Positions 1 to 10,618 of a stretch of DNA of 64,000 bases are shown here, piece after piece. The DNA is taken from NCBI RefSeq assembly GCF_001579945.1, contig NZ_CP011971.1:124001-188000 (forward strand), in the 5' to 3' direction. Positions within the stretch are counted from its first letter, which is position 1, and each line of letters starts with the position of its first letter. A program made the position numbers and the translations under genes. The DNA is from Steroidobacter denitrificans. GTDB taxonomy: Bacteria > Pseudomonadota > Gammaproteobacteria > Steroidobacterales > Steroidobacteraceae. The notes under the pieces are model-generated. The model made no database searches. It saw only the letters and a program-made list of their open reading frames with translations, and was not told the origin of the DNA.

Positions 1-969
1 CAGATCGCGGCCGGCGAAGCGTATCAGCTCGTCGTATTCGTGCCGGGCCACAGGCTGGCTGCGGCGCGCCAGTTCCTTAAGAAAATCCCGCACCTCGGCA
101 ACCGAACCCGCCATCTTCGTCGCCAGGGAATACTCGGCATAATTCGGATAGCCGACGAGGGCGGCGATCTCATGGCGCACGGCGAGAATCCGGGTCATCA
201 GCAGGCTGTTGTCCCAGCCGGAAGCGGCAGATTCCCCCTGGTCCGATGCTCGTGTGACCCAGCCTTCGTAGAATTCCCGACGCAGCGGTTCGTGCTCGGC
301 GTGCATCAGAACGGCCTGGTAGTTCGGCGCATCCAGTGTGAAATACCAGCCTTCCAGCTGACGCGCACGGGCGGCGAGATTTGCGCGTTCGAGAATGGGC
401 GTGGGCAGGCCGCTGAGTTCGGCGGGATCGGTGACATGGCGCGACCAGGCGTTGGTGGCATCCATGACATTCTCGTCGAATTTCGCTTGCAGACTGACGA
501 GTTGCTCCATCAGCCCCTTGAAATGCTGTTTGCGATCTTCGGGCAGCGCCACACCCGCAAGCCTGAAGTCCCGCAATGCATTATTGATCAACTTGCGTTG
601 AGCGGCGGTCAGCTGAGCCGCTTCGCGAGCGAGGATTTCCTGGTAAGCCTGGAATAGGCGCTCATTCTGGGCGAGGTCGGTCTGCCAGGCGGTCAGCAGC
701 GGCAGGCAGGCGTTATAGGCAGCACGCAGGGCATCGTTGTTGACTACGCCGTTCATATGACTGATGGGTGACCAGGTGCGTGCCAGTTGATGCTGCATTT
801 CCTCCAGCGGCACGATCAGGCTGTCCCAGCCGGCGGCATTGGATTGCAGCAATGCCGTGAGGCGTTCGCGGTGTGCTGCGAGTAGCGCGCGGAGGGTCGA
901 CTCGATGTTTTCGGTGCGAATGGCCGAAAAGACGGGCAGTTCATTGCGGATCATGGCGGCCTGGGTCAT
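1..969 (-). CDS. prlC: Oligopeptidase A, M3 family (N-terminal part, cut by window edge)
   Basis: Reads leftward out of the window, so only the first 323 residues of a roughly 680-residue zinc metallopeptidase are present; the HExxH site would lie outside. The visible N-terminal half is helical and begins MTQAAMIRNELPVFSAIR, as in PrlC/OpdA oligopeptidases, and contains the segments LINNALRDFRLAGVALPE and LAARARQLEGWYFTLD that match the M3 family's helical cap. The family degrades cytosolic peptides, including cleaved signal peptides. The ATG at 969 gives the family's usual start. It is divergent from a gamma-carbonic anhydrase gene, a pairing common in gammaproteobacteria. Identification is by recognition of the family, without the catalytic domain. 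Confidence 0.88.
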   Translation of the reverse strand, partial: MTQAAMIRNELPVFSAIRTENIESTLRALLAAHRERLTALLQSNAAGWDSLIVPLEEMQHQLARTWSPISHMNGVVNNDALRAAYNACLPLLTAWQTDLAQNERLFQAYQEILAREAAQLTAAQRKLINNALRDFRLAGVALPEDRKQHFKGLMEQLVSLQAKFDENVMDATNAWSRHVTDPAELSGLPTPILERANLAARARQLEGWYFTLDAPNYQAVLMHAEHEPLRREFYEGWVTRASDQGESAASGWDNSLLMTRILAVRHEIAALVGYPNYAEYSLATKMAGSVAEVRDFLKELARRSQPVARHEYDELIRFAGRDL

Positions 970-1247
970 GCGTGAGTCCGGTCGTTAGGTGCGTGTCGAG
1001 AAGGACTGATGCGATCGTCCGACTCGCGCGCCGGGTGTGGGGCATCGCCGGTAGTCAGACTGGACTGTCGGCGTTCGGGGATGTCGCTGTCGGGTTTCGG
1101 CCGGACGGCAACGTCCGACCATTGTATCGCGTCCGGAAGGCTGGATCGGATACAGCGGGCTTGGGTGCGCAGGGTCAATCAGCTTGACACCGGGCCGTCA
1201 TGAAGGTGAATCTTCTCGGCTACCCTTCGATTCTGCGGGCCTGTTTC

Positions 1248-1781
1248 ATGTCCACCCAGACCTATCGCAATATCCACCCCGAGATCGGCTCTCGAGTCTA
1301 CGTACATCCTTCCGCCGTCGTCATCGGCCGCGTGACGCTGGGTGACGATGTGTCGGTCTGGCCGACGGCGGTGGTGCGAGGAGATGTACATTTCATCACT
1401 GTGGGTGCACGCACCAACATCCAGGATGGCGCGGTGCTGCATGTGACACATGATGGAAAATATGTGCCCGGCGGCCGACCTCTGATCCTGGGGGAGGGCA
1501 TCACGGTGGGACATCGTGCGGTGTTGCACGCCTGCACGATCGGCAATACCTGTCTCATCGGCATGGGCGTGATCGTATTGGATGGCGCCGTGATCGAGGA
1601 TGAGGTGATGATCGGGGCGGGGAGCATGGTCACTCCCGGTAAGCGCCTGGAAGCTCGCGGCCTGTATGTGGGCAGTCCGGCGCGGCGGGTGCGCGATCTC
1701 ACGGCGCAGGAACTCGAGTTTCTGCCGTATTCCGCCAATCAGTACGTGAAGCTCAAGGACGAGTACATGGCGGCGCGCTGA
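1248..1781 (+). CDS. Gamma-carbonic anhydrase-like hexapeptide-repeat protein (YrdA family)
   Basis: A 177-residue left-handed beta-helix protein built from hexapeptide repeats (VVIGRV, VSVWPT, TNIQDG, ITVGHR, CLIGMG, VMIGAG). The histidines of the LHVTH, VGHR and LHAC segments occupy the positions of the zinc ligands in gamma-class carbonic anhydrases. The C-terminal SANQYVKLKDEY closely follows E. coli YrdA. A start at 1200 is also open, but the ATG at 1248 fits the family (MSTQTYRNIHPEIGSRV) without an odd extension. A TTGACA hexamer lies at 1184-1189, though no good -10 follows. Enzymatic carbonic anhydrase activity has not been shown for most bacterial members, so the role is uncertain. 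Confidence 0.85.
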   Translation: MSTQTYRNIHPEIGSRVYVHPSAVVIGRVTLGDDVSVWPTAVVRGDVHFITVGARTNIQDGAVLHVTHDGKYVPGGRPLILGEGITVGHRAVLHACTIGNTCLIGMGVIVLDGAVIEDEVMIGAGSMVTPGKRLEARGLYVGSPARRVRDLTAQELEFLPYSANQYVKLKDEYMAAR

Positions 1782-1834
1782 TCGTTGGGGTCAGGTTCGC
1801 CGGGTCTTGAGTGCTGGGCGGGTCTGGATGCCGC

Positions 1835-2677
1835 CTATCGCGATTTCACGGCATCCAGCACCGGCTTCGTATCCGGCTTGATGCCGCGCCACAGGGTGAA
1901 GGATTCCGCGGCCTGTTCCACCAGCATGCCCCAACCGGTCTCGGCGCGGCCGACACCGGCCATTTTCGCCCATCGAGTGAATGCAGTGTCGCCTTTCCCG
2001 TACGCCATGTCGTAGGCCAGGGCCGCCGCGCCGACGATCGCAGCGGGAATCGGCGGCACCGTATCTTGCAGACTGGCCGAGGTGGCGTTCAGCACCAGGT
2101 CGAAGGGCGTGCCGACATCGATATCGCCGAAGCCGCAGGCATGGACACTGCCGAGCATGCCGAATTCTTTTGCCAGCGCGCCGGCACGCTCGACGCCGCG
2201 GTTGGCGATCAGGATGGATTCCGGAGCAGTCGCCAGCAGGGGACCGAGGACACCGCGTGCCGCACCACCGGCGCCCAGCAGCAGGATGCGGGCATTTGTC
2301 AGGGTAAAGCCGAGATTGCGTGTCAGGTCCGTGACCAGGCCCGCACCGTCGGTGTTATCTCCGAGTATGCCGTCGTCCAGCAGCGCCAAGGTGTTCACCG
2401 CGCCGGCGATTTCTGCGCGCGGCGTACGGTAGCGTGCCACCAGGCAGGCCGCCTGCTTGTGTGGAATGGTGATGTTGAGCCCCTTGCCGCCGTCGGTGAA
2501 GAACAGGTCGACGGCCTGTGAGAATTCTTCGGGATCGACATCCAGGCGCCCATAGCTGATATTTTGATCCGTTTGCTTGGCAAACATACCGTGAATGAAC
2601 GGCGACCAGCTGTGCGCGACGGGATGGCCCATCACGGCATATTTGTCGTTCTTGTCGTTGGGGGATTTGGCGGACAC
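1835..2677 (-). CDS. aroE: Shikimate dehydrogenase
   Basis: NADP-dependent reduction of 3-dehydroshikimate to shikimate in aromatic amino-acid synthesis. Visible marks are the shikimate-binding SxS motif (HSWSPFIHG), catalytic Lys in ITIPHKQAA, the GAVNTLALLDDG and GDNTDGAGL segments, the Rossmann glycine loop LLGAGGAARGV and NRGVERA of the NADP site, and GWGMLVEQAAESF near the end. The reading frame opens at a TTG at 2749, giving 24 unneeded residues; I prefer the GTG at 2677, which has AGGA five bases upstream and gives 280 residues, the usual length. It follows hemB on the same strand and probably shares its transcript. Confidence 0.92.
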   Translation of the reverse strand: MSAKSPNDKNDKYAVMGHPVAHSWSPFIHGMFAKQTDQNISYGRLDVDPEEFSQAVDLFFTDGGKGLNITIPHKQAACLVARYRTPRAEIAGAVNTLALLDDGILGDNTDGAGLVTDLTRNLGFTLTNARILLLGAGGAARGVLGPLLATAPESILIANRGVERAGALAKEFGMLGSVHACGFGDIDVGTPFDLVLNATSASLQDTVPPIPAAIVGAAALAYDMAYGKGDTAFTRWAKMAGVGRAETGWGMLVEQAAESFTLWRGIKPDTKPVLDAVKSR

Positions 2678-2762
2678 CGGATTCCTGGCTGCGCGTTCCT
2701 GCACGTGGATCGAGGCAGTGAGTGTGAGGTCCTGATCGTTCCTGGGCAATCGCAGGGAATGC

Positions 2763-3818
<1,056 letters not shown>

Positions 3819-4074
3819 CTACGCGCTGCACCGTGCCTGAATGGTAACGAAGACCACATACGTTATCACGATCTGAAATTGGGTGTTTCGACCTGGGACG
3901 ATCGCATCCACTGCGACTTCCTGATTCGCGACAGCGCAGAGAGAGGTCCAGCCTGGCTGACTCGAATCATCACTGCAGATCAGTTGCTGCACGGGGATTC
4001 TTAACCCTTGTTCGAAGCGATGCTCGAAGCCCGGCCAAGGGCTGCAGCCTGGGCCGCACCGGCGGTCCGGGCGT

Positions 4075-4986
4075 TCACTCTCCTGCCAGCCATTCCACCA
4101 CGGCTGAGGGATGGTGCCCCGGACTCGCGGGCCTGGCATCGGTTGCGGCGGTGCCGATGCCCCGCGGCGGCTCGACAGCCGCTTCGAGCGTCAAGGCGGC
4201 CGCGGCATCCTGTAGCGCAGGCAGGATCTGGGTGTCGAACTGCCAGGGAGGATTGGCGATGATGAGACCTGAGCCGTTCAGCCTCAGCGGTGAGTCGGTA
4301 GGATGCAGATGCAGCTCCACTCTCAAGAGCTTGCGCAGACCGCTGCCCTGGAGGCCGGCGCGCAGCCGAGCCGCCTCCGGGGTCGCTTTGATCGGGTACC
4401 ACAGGGCGAACATGCCGTTTGGCCAGCGGCGCAGGCCGGCCTGTAGCGCCTGCTGTGCACCGGCGAACTCGCCGTCGGATTCATAGGGCGGATCGATCAT
4501 GACCAGACCGCGGTTCTCACGAGGCGGGAGATAGGTTTTCATGGCGGCGTAGCCGTCGCCGCAGACCACTGCAAGACCTCGTCGCCGCCCGACCGCTTCC
4601 TCCAATGCCTGGGCTTCCTGGATCTGCTTTTCCACCAGTACGATGCGATCTTCCGCGCGCAACTGTCCGGCGGCGAGCAAAGGCGATCCCGGATACCGTG
4701 CCGGCGGCTCCCGCGGCACGGTTTGCACGGCGCGAACGGCATCCAGGTAGCGGCACAGATCTTCGTTCGCTGGGTGCAGGTCCATGAGCCGACCGATGCC
4801 ATGTCGCCATTCGCCGCTGCGGCTCGCCGCCTCGCCGCGCAGGTCGTACATGCCGCGTCCGGCGTGGGTGTCCAGATAGAACAGCGGCTTGGGTTTGCGC
4901 TGCAGCCGTTCCAGAAGAGACAGCAATACCAGATGCTTATGGACGTCGGCGAAGTTGCCGGCGTGGAAGGCGTGGCGATAGTTCAT
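4075..4986 (-). CDS. rlmJ: 23S rRNA (adenine2030-N6)-methyltransferase RlmJ
   Basis: SAM-dependent methylation of A2030 in 23S rRNA, also tied to growth on DNA as nutrient in E. coli (YhiR). The protein starts with the family signature MNYRHAFHAGNFADVHKH, has LDTHAGRGMYDL as the SAM-binding loop and the catalytic DPPY tetrad in VMIDPPYESDGEF. FALWYPIK and SGLIIANPPWQ are also characteristic. At 303 residues it is about 20 longer than E. coli RlmJ because of a Pro/Ala-rich C-terminal tail (from about residue 275). It lies downstream of hemF and upstream of hemB on the same strand, each separated by 200-283 bases, so separate promoters are possible. Confidence 0.92.
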   Translation of the reverse strand: MNYRHAFHAGNFADVHKHLVLLSLLERLQRKPKPLFYLDTHAGRGMYDLRGEAASRSGEWRHGIGRLMDLHPANEDLCRYLDAVRAVQTVPREPPARYPGSPLLAAGQLRAEDRIVLVEKQIQEAQALEEAVGRRRGLAVVCGDGYAAMKTYLPPRENRGLVMIDPPYESDGEFAGAQQALQAGLRRWPNGMFALWYPIKATPEAARLRAGLQGSGLRKLLRVELHLHPTDSPLRLNGSGLIIANPPWQFDTQILPALQDAAAALTLEAAVEPPRGIGTAATDARPASPGHHPSAVVEWLAGE

Positions 4987-5186
4987 TCCTGGCGCGGACC
5001 GACGGAAGGAGACGATAGGGCATGTTCAAGGCAGCATGCCCACGCTGCAAGCATACCGTCCGATCTGCGTGAGGGGTGCCGGGCATTGTCGCATCGCCCG
5101 TACCGCATCGAAGCAGCGGCCGCCGGGGGAGCGAGCATCGTGGCCGCCTGGTGTCGAGTGCCAGGGACGGGTGCTTGCGACAGGTC

Positions 5187-6107
5187 CTAGGCGAGTTCCT
5201 TCAGCCAGTCGCGCGGGCGCAGAAAGTCGGTATAGAGTCGGGCCTCGGGTGACCCTGGCTGTGGTTGCCAGCCGTATTCCCAGCGAGCCAGAGGCGGCAT
5301 CGACATCAGGATGGACTCCGTGCGCCCGCCCGACTGCAGTCCGAACGCCGTGCCGCGATCATAGAGCAGGTTGAACTCGACATAGCGTCCGCGACGGTAC
5401 AATTGGAACTGCCGCTCGCGCTCGCCAAAGGATAAGCCCCTGCGCCGTTCGACGATGGGCAGGTAGGCCGGAAGGAAATGATCGCCGACGCTTTGCTGGT
5501 AGGCGAAGCAGCGATCGAAGTCCCAGTGGTTCAGATCATCAAAAAACAGTCCGCCGACGCCGCGGCTCTCGTTGCGATGCTTCAGGAAAAAATAGCGGTC
5601 GCACCATTGCTTGTGGTGCTGATAGACCTGCGCGCCGAACGGCGCACAGGCCTGCTCGGCCATGCGATGCCAGTGCAGGACGTCCTCATCGAAAGGATAG
5701 TACGGGGTCAGGTCGAAGCCGCCGCCGAACCACCAGGTGCAATCGCCGGGTTTGGAGGCCGAGAAAAACCGCACGTTGGCATGCGTCGTAGGTACGAACG
5801 GGTTCAGCGGGTGCAATACCAGCGATACGCCGGTGGCGAGCCACTGCGCGCCCGCCAGCTGCGGACGCTGCGCCGTCGCGCTCACCGGGAGCACCGATCC
5901 CGTTACCAGCGAAAAATTGACGCCGGCCTGCTCGAAGACTGCGCCGTTGCTGAGTACGCGGCTTTCTCCGCCGCCGCCTTCGGTGCGCTCCCAGCGATCG
6001 CGTTGGAATCGAGCCTGCCCGTCGATTTTCTCGAGCGCCGCGCAGATGCCGTTTTGCAGTTCGCGCAAATAGGCGATGACCGGCGCTGGATCGGGACTCG
6101 CATCCAT
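5187..6107 (-). CDS. hemF: Oxygen-dependent coproporphyrinogen III oxidase
   Basis: Converts coproporphyrinogen III to protoporphyrinogen IX using O2, consistent with aerobic life. The 306-residue product has the diagnostic [34 protein letters not shown] and [19 protein letters not shown] segments and ends near WLKELA. The frame is open much further upstream into topA in another phase, but the ATG at 6107 ([18 protein letters not shown]) gives the family length and sits 15 bases after the topA stop, which suggests co-transcription with topA. No missing key residue is seen. Confidence 0.95.
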   Translation of the reverse strand: MDASPDPAPVIAYLRELQNGICAALEKIDGQARFQRDRWERTEGGGGESRVLSNGAVFEQAGVNFSLVTGSVLPVSATAQRPQLAGAQWLATGVSLVLHPLNPFVPTTHANVRFFSASKPGDCTWWFGGGFDLTPYYPFDEDVLHWHRMAEQACAPFGAQVYQHHKQWCDRYFFLKHRNESRGVGGLFFDDLNHWDFDRCFAYQQSVGDHFLPAYLPIVERRRGLSFGERERQFQLYRRGRYVEFNLLYDRGTAFGLQSGGRTESILMSMPPLARWEYGWQPQPGSPEARLYTDFLRPRDWLKELA

Positions 6108-6121
6108 AGTGCTTCGCGGGA

Positions 6122-8821
6122 TTACTTCGTAGTCGAGGCGCGTTTCGCGGCAGGTTTTCTTCCTTTCCCCGTGGAGGTCGGGGCCGCTGTGGTATTTTTC
6201 ACGGCAGCCTTCCGTGCCGGTTTTCTCGCGGCCTTGGGAGTGGCTGCGGCGGATCTTGTCCTCGCGGAATGCGTCGCACCGCGCTGGTTCGTTCCGGCGC
6301 CCGACGCATCCTGCTTCGCAGCGCCCTTTCGGGTTGTATCCTTCTTTACCGCAGCAACCGCAGGTGCAGCGGTAGCGCCTGCGGTTGCTGCGGTTTTTTT
6401 CGCGAAGCGTCCGAAACGCCCCTTGCCGCGTTCCGGCGCGGCGGCAAGCAGTTCGCGGCATTCCTCCAGCGTCAGGGTTTTCGGATCGCGGTCCTTGGGG
6501 ATTTTTGCGTTCTTGACGCGATCGGTGATGTATGGACCGAAGCGTCCATTCAGTACCTGAATGCCGGCCTCCGGGAAATCCAAGAGGGTGCGATTCGCGT
6601 CGAGTTCCTCCTTGGCGCGGATCAGCTCCAGGGCGCGCGACAGGCCGATCGTGTAGGGATCATCATCCTTGATGGAAACGAATTTCTTCTGGCCGTACTG
6701 CACATATGGGCCGAAGCGGCCGATGGCGATCTTGATCGGATGTCCTTCCGGCGTTTCGCCGACCGTTCTGGGCAGAGTGAACAGTTCGAGCGCTTCCTCC
6801 AGGGTGATCGAGTCCATGCGCTGGGTCGGGCGCAGGCTGGCGAATCGAGGTTTCTCCTCGTCATCCTTGGTGCCGAGCTGCACGAACGGTCCATACTTGC
6901 CGTAGCGCACGGAAATCGGTTTGCCCGTCCGCGGATCGCTGCCGAGCTCGCGTGCTTCGGAGACGTCCTCGCGCGTCACCGTCTCGTCGACATGATCGAC
7001 ACGCTGCTTGAACTCCTTCCAGAAACGCTCGAGTACCGGGATCCACGCTTCCTTGCCGCCGGCGATCTCGTCCAAATTATCTTCCATCTTGGCGGTGAAG
7101 CCATATTCGACGTAGTGATGGAAGTTACGCGTCAGGAACCGGTTGACGATCTTGCCTAGATCGGTGGGCACGAAGCGGCGGTTGAGCAGTTCCGCGTATT
7201 TCTTGCCGATGAGCGTCTGAATGATACTGGCATATGTGGATGGCCGTCCGATGCCATGTTCCTCCAGCGCCTTGACCAGGCTGGCTTCGGAATAGCGCGG
7301 CGGCGGCTCGGTGAAATGCTGCTCCGGGCGGACCTGCAGCAGCGAGAGCGTATCGCCGACTGCCATGGGCGGCAGGATACGGTCGTCGTCGTCGTCGCTG
7401 ACGTCGTCCAGACCTTCCTTGTAAACGGCGATGTAACCCGGCTTGACCAGCGTCGAGCCGTTTGCGCGCAATACCGCAGCGGCATCTTCGCGCCGGCCGG
7501 ACGTGCCCGGCAACAGGTCGACGGCCACCGTGTCATAGACGGCCGGCTCCATCTGGCTGGCGACCGCCCGCTTCCAGATCAGGCTGTAGAGCTTGAACTG
7601 GTCGGCATCGATCTTGCCCTCCAGTCGCTCCGGCGTGAGTGCAGCCGAGGTTGGCCGAACTGCTTCGTGGGCTTCCTGTGCGTTCTTGGACTTGGTCTTG
7701 TAGTGGCGCGGGGCGTCGGGTAAGGATTCGGTGCCGTACAGCTGCCCGATGACCTGGCGGATTTCCTGCAGTGCCTCGTTGGCCAGGTTCACCGAGTCGG
7801 TGCGCATGTAGGTGATCAGACCCACCGCGCCCTCGCCGAAGTCGACACCCTCGTAAAGCTGCTGTGCGAGCCGCATCGTGCGCTGAGCGCCGAAACCGAG
7901 CTTGCGGGCGGCCTCCTGCTGCAAGGTGGAGGTCGTGAAGGGCGGGGCCGGGTTGCGGCGGCGCTGCTTGCGATCGATCGCCGCAACAGTGAGTGTGCCC
8001 GGCGCGGCAGCTGAGCCGGCAACCTCTCCGGAGCCGAGAATCCCGGCGGCCTGCTCGATCTCCCCGCGTACCTTGCCGGCCTCGGCTTCGGTCGTGATCG
8101 TGAACTGCTCGACCTTTCGACCCTGGTATTCGATCAGCCGCGCGAAGAAGCCCGGCAGGTCGCGGTTCGGCTGCGGCATGGACGTCTGGCCGCTGCCGGT
8201 CTCGACTTTCCGGGCGTGGGCATCGATCGTCCAATATTCACGGGACTGGAAACGCGCGATTTCCTCTTCGCGCTCGCAGATCATGCGCAACGCGGGACTT
8301 TGCACCCGCCCCGCGGACGCACCGGACAGACCGGCTTTTTTCCACAGCAGCGGCGACAGGTTGAAGCCGACCAGATAGTCGAGCGCACGCCTGGCCTGCT
8401 GCGCGTCGACGAGATCCTGGGAAATACCGCGCGGATGTTGAATCGCCTCGCGGATGGCATTGCGCGTAATCTCGTAGAACACCACTCGGTGTACGTCCTT
8501 GCCGTCGAGTGCGCCGCGTTCCTTGAGCAGTTCCGCGAGGTGCCATGAGATGGCCTCGCCCTCGCGATCCGGATCGGTGGCCAGATACAGGGCGTCCGAT
8601 TTCTTCAGGGCTCGAGTGATGGCCTGCACATGCTTTTCATTCTTGTCCAGAATCTGGTAACGCATGGCGAAATCGCGCTGCGGATCGACCGCGCCTTCTT
8701 TGGGCACCAGATCGCGAACATGGCCATAGGATGCCAGTACCTCGAAATTACTGCCGAGATACTTCTTGATGGTTTTCGCCTTCGCCGGCGATTCCACGAT
8801 GACGAGATTCTTCTGGTCCAT
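6122..8821 (-). CDS. topA: DNA topoisomerase I
   Basis: Type IA enzyme that relaxes negative supercoils through a 5'-phosphotyrosine link. Order: Toprim domain ([18 protein letters not shown] at the start, then [13 protein letters not shown]), core with the active tyrosine in [13 protein letters not shown] (near residue 335), then three C-terminal topoisomerase repeats with GRFGPYV/GKYGPFV signatures (about 660-830), then a Lys/Ala-rich tail of roughly 80 residues. E. coli-type Cys4 zinc ribbons are absent. The 899-residue length fits this architecture. The ATG at 8821 gives the invariant N-terminus, but the bases immediately before it are a T-tract and GC palindrome instead of a ribosome-binding site. 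hemF follows after 15 bases. Confidence 0.96.
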   Translation of the reverse strand: MDQKNLVIVESPAKAKTIKKYLGSNFEVLASYGHVRDLVPKEGAVDPQRDFAMRYQILDKNEKHVQAITRALKKSDALYLATDPDREGEAISWHLAELLKERGALDGKDVHRVVFYEITRNAIREAIQHPRGISQDLVDAQQARRALDYLVGFNLSPLLWKKAGLSGASAGRVQSPALRMICEREEEIARFQSREYWTIDAHARKVETGSGQTSMPQPNRDLPGFFARLIEYQGRKVEQFTITTEAEAGKVRGEIEQAAGILGSGEVAGSAAAPGTLTVAAIDRKQRRRNPAPPFTTSTLQQEAARKLGFGAQRTMRLAQQLYEGVDFGEGAVGLITYMRTDSVNLANEALQEIRQVIGQLYGTESLPDAPRHYKTKSKNAQEAHEAVRPTSAALTPERLEGKIDADQFKLYSLIWKRAVASQMEPAVYDTVAVDLLPGTSGRREDAAAVLRANGSTLVKPGYIAVYKEGLDDVSDDDDDRILPPMAVGDTLSLLQVRPEQHFTEPPPRYSEASLVKALEEHGIGRPSTYASIIQTLIGKKYAELLNRRFVPTDLGKIVNRFLTRNFHHYVEYGFTAKMEDNLDEIAGGKEAWIPVLERFWKEFKQRVDHVDETVTREDVSEARELGSDPRTGKPISVRYGKYGPFVQLGTKDDEEKPRFASLRPTQRMDSITLEEALELFTLPRTVGETPEGHPIKIAIGRFGPYVQYGQKKFVSIKDDDPYTIGLSRALELIRAKEELDANRTLLDFPEAGIQVLNGRFGPYITDRVKNAKIPKDRDPKTLTLEECRELLAAAPERGKGRFGRFAKKTAATAGATAAPAVAAVKKDTTRKGAAKQDASGAGTNQRGATHSARTRSAAATPKAARKPARKAAVKNTTAAPTSTGKGRKPAAKRASTTK

Positions 8822-8849
8822 AAAAAAAGAAAACCGCGGTCGACCGCGG
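8822..8849 (-). terminator. Terminator-like hairpin plus T-tract directly before topA
   Basis: On the minus strand a perfect palindrome CCGCGGTCGACCGCGG (8834-8849; RNA stem of 6 GC pairs, UCGA loop) is followed by a T-rich tract broken by one C (8822-8833) that runs straight into the topA ATG. It has the layout of an intrinsic terminator for smg/dprA, yet leaves no room for a Shine-Dalgarno sequence for topA. It may act as terminator, attenuator or supercoil-sensitive palindrome; which one is inference. Confidence 0.6.
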
Positions 8850-8882
8850 CACTTCAGCTGCGCTCGTCTCTACCGGACAGTT

Positions 8883-9371
8883 TCAGTGCACCGCATCCAG
8901 ACGGTCGTCGAATACCAAGTCCTCCATGCGTAAATACGCACTTTCCTGCCCGGGCTGCGTGAACAGCACCATCAGTACAACCCATTTGACCTGTTCGATA
9001 TCGATCTGCGGCGTATCCAGCGCCAGCAGCCGGTCTATAACCCGTTCGCGCTGCGTCGCATTGAGTATGCCGATATTCTCCAGATATAGAATGTACCCTC
9101 GGCAATCGGTGTCGAGACGAATCTGCTCGTTGGAGGCAAAGATCCGGATCGCACGAGAGGCCGGCGTTGCGGCCATGTGCGGCGGATCCGCGGACAGCTG
9201 TTCCAGCCATTCCAACGCGTGTCCGACTTCCCGTTCCGAGAACCCCGCCCGTTCCAATTCGTCGCGCAGCGTGTCGCGGTCGGGTCCCGGTGCGCTGTGA
9301 AGGTCGGTATCGAAGTAATTCTCGAACAGGTAGATCAGGATATCGAGAACACTTTCCTTCATTTTGCTCAC
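8883..9371 (-). CDS. smg: Smg family protein (DUF494)
   Basis: A 162-residue acidic cytosolic protein of the Smg/DUF494 family, recognisable from the N-terminus KESVLDILIYLFENYFDTD and the C-terminal KWVVLMVLFTQPGQESAY. Its molecular role is not established. It starts with GTG at 9371, overlapping the dprA stop (GTGA), so the two genes are translationally coupled; a second start (ATG, 9362) is three codons in. The smg-dprA pairing is common in proteobacteria and often sits beside topA, as here. No signal peptide or membrane segment is seen. Confidence 0.85.
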   Translation of the reverse strand: MSKMKESVLDILIYLFENYFDTDLHSAPGPDRDTLRDELERAGFSEREVGHALEWLEQLSADPPHMAATPASRAIRIFASNEQIRLDTDCRGYILYLENIGILNATQRERVIDRLLALDTPQIDIEQVKWVVLMVLFTQPGQESAYLRMEDLVFDDRLDAVH

Positions 9372-10504
9372 TTCGGGGCGCGCCGGACATACAGGCCGCC
9401 GGGGCAGGGCTCGATGCGCGCTTCAAGCTCGAGAATCAGCAGCATCGATGCCACTTCTTCAGCCTTGAGCCCTGTACGTGCGACCAGTATATCGACACCG
9501 GCCGGCTCGAAGCCGAGCGCATCTAACAAGATTTTATAGTCTTTGTCCAATACCGAACCCGCATCCGCTTCTGTCGGACCGGCGGTGCGGGCGCCAGCAG
9601 TAGCCGCGTTCATTCCCGTTTCCGGCGGCAAGGGGCTCAGTTCGTTCAGGATGTCCTGTGCCGTTTCCACCAGCGTCGCTCCTTGCCGGATCAGCTGATG
9701 GCAGCCGCGAGCCAGGGGGTTGTGGATGGAGCCGGGAATGGCGAATACCGCCCGGCCCTGTTCCCCAGCCAACCGCGCTGTGATCAACGAACCGCTACGC
9801 GTGGCGGCTTCCACGACCAGGGTTCCCAGAGACAGACCGCTGATAAGCCGGTTGCGGCGCGGAAAATTGTGCCTGACGGGCGGCGTACCGAGGGGAAATT
9901 CACTGATCAGCGCGCCCTGCGCCGCGATCGCCGCGGCCAGGGCTGTATTCGGACCGGGATAGTCGATGTCCAGACCCGTGCCGCATACGGCGATCGTTCG
10001 GCCGCCTCCATCGAGCGCGCCGCGATGACTGGCAGCGTCTATGCCTACAGCCAGACCGCTGGTGATCGTCAGGCCGCAGCGTGCGAGGTGGGCGGCAAAG
10101 TGGCCGGCGGTGTCCCGGCCGGTCGGGGTAGGGCTGCGCGATCCGACCATGGCGAGTTGCGGCAGCGCCAGGACTTCGGGGTCGCCGCGCACGAACAAGC
10201 CGACGGGCGCATCGGGCAGGTGCTCCAGCAGTGCCGGGTAGTCGGCGCTGCCCCAGGGTACGAAATGATGTTCCTGCGCGGCCAGCCAACGCAGATCTTC
10301 GGCCAGCCGTTGCTGGTCGCCTCCGCCGGCACGCGCCTGCAGCCAGTCGAACAGGGCGGCCGGAGCTCCGGCGGCGCGCAAGGCCGACGGTGAGCTGGTG
10401 AGAATCGCCGTGGGTGAGTGCAGCAGGGCCAGCAAGGGCTGCAATATGCCGGCATGCAGCCCCGGCGCACGCGCTAGAACCAGCCAAGCGTGGAGCTCAT
10501 CCAT
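9368..10504 (-). CDS. dprA: DNA-processing protein DprA
   Basis: Loads RecA onto incoming single-stranded DNA during natural transformation. The Rossmann-like core is clear: VGSRSPTPTGRDTAG, CGLTITSGLAVGIDAASHRGAL, TIAVCGTGLDIDYP, and FPLGTPPVRHNFPRRNRLISGL, then an EAATRSGSLITA segment and a C-terminal winged-helix domain (last 70 residues: LLDALGFEPAGVDILVARTGL). An ATG at 10525 is possible but the ATG at 10504 has GGAG eight bases upstream and begins MDELHAWLVLARAPG, closer to the family. It overlaps smg by four bases. Presence of dprA alone does not show competence. Confidence 0.92.
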   Translation of the reverse strand: MDELHAWLVLARAPGLHAGILQPLLALLHSPTAILTSSPSALRAAGAPAALFDWLQARAGGGDQQRLAEDLRWLAAQEHHFVPWGSADYPALLEHLPDAPVGLFVRGDPEVLALPQLAMVGSRSPTPTGRDTAGHFAAHLARCGLTITSGLAVGIDAASHRGALDGGGRTIAVCGTGLDIDYPGPNTALAAAIAAQGALISEFPLGTPPVRHNFPRRNRLISGLSLGTLVVEAATRSGSLITARLAGEQGRAVFAIPGSIHNPLARGCHQLIRQGATLVETAQDILNELSPLPPETGMNAATAGARTAGPTEADAGSVLDKDYKILLDALGFEPAGVDILVARTGLKAEEVASMLLILELEARIEPCPGGLYVRRAPK

Positions 10505-10618
10505 GAGCAGGGCTCCGGCGGTCATTCCTTCATGGGGACCGAAGGGGTTGCGCCAACGAGGGGGTCATCCGGACAATCATCGCCGAGCCTGCAAGCCGTA
10601 ATTCTTCAGGCTCTGGCA

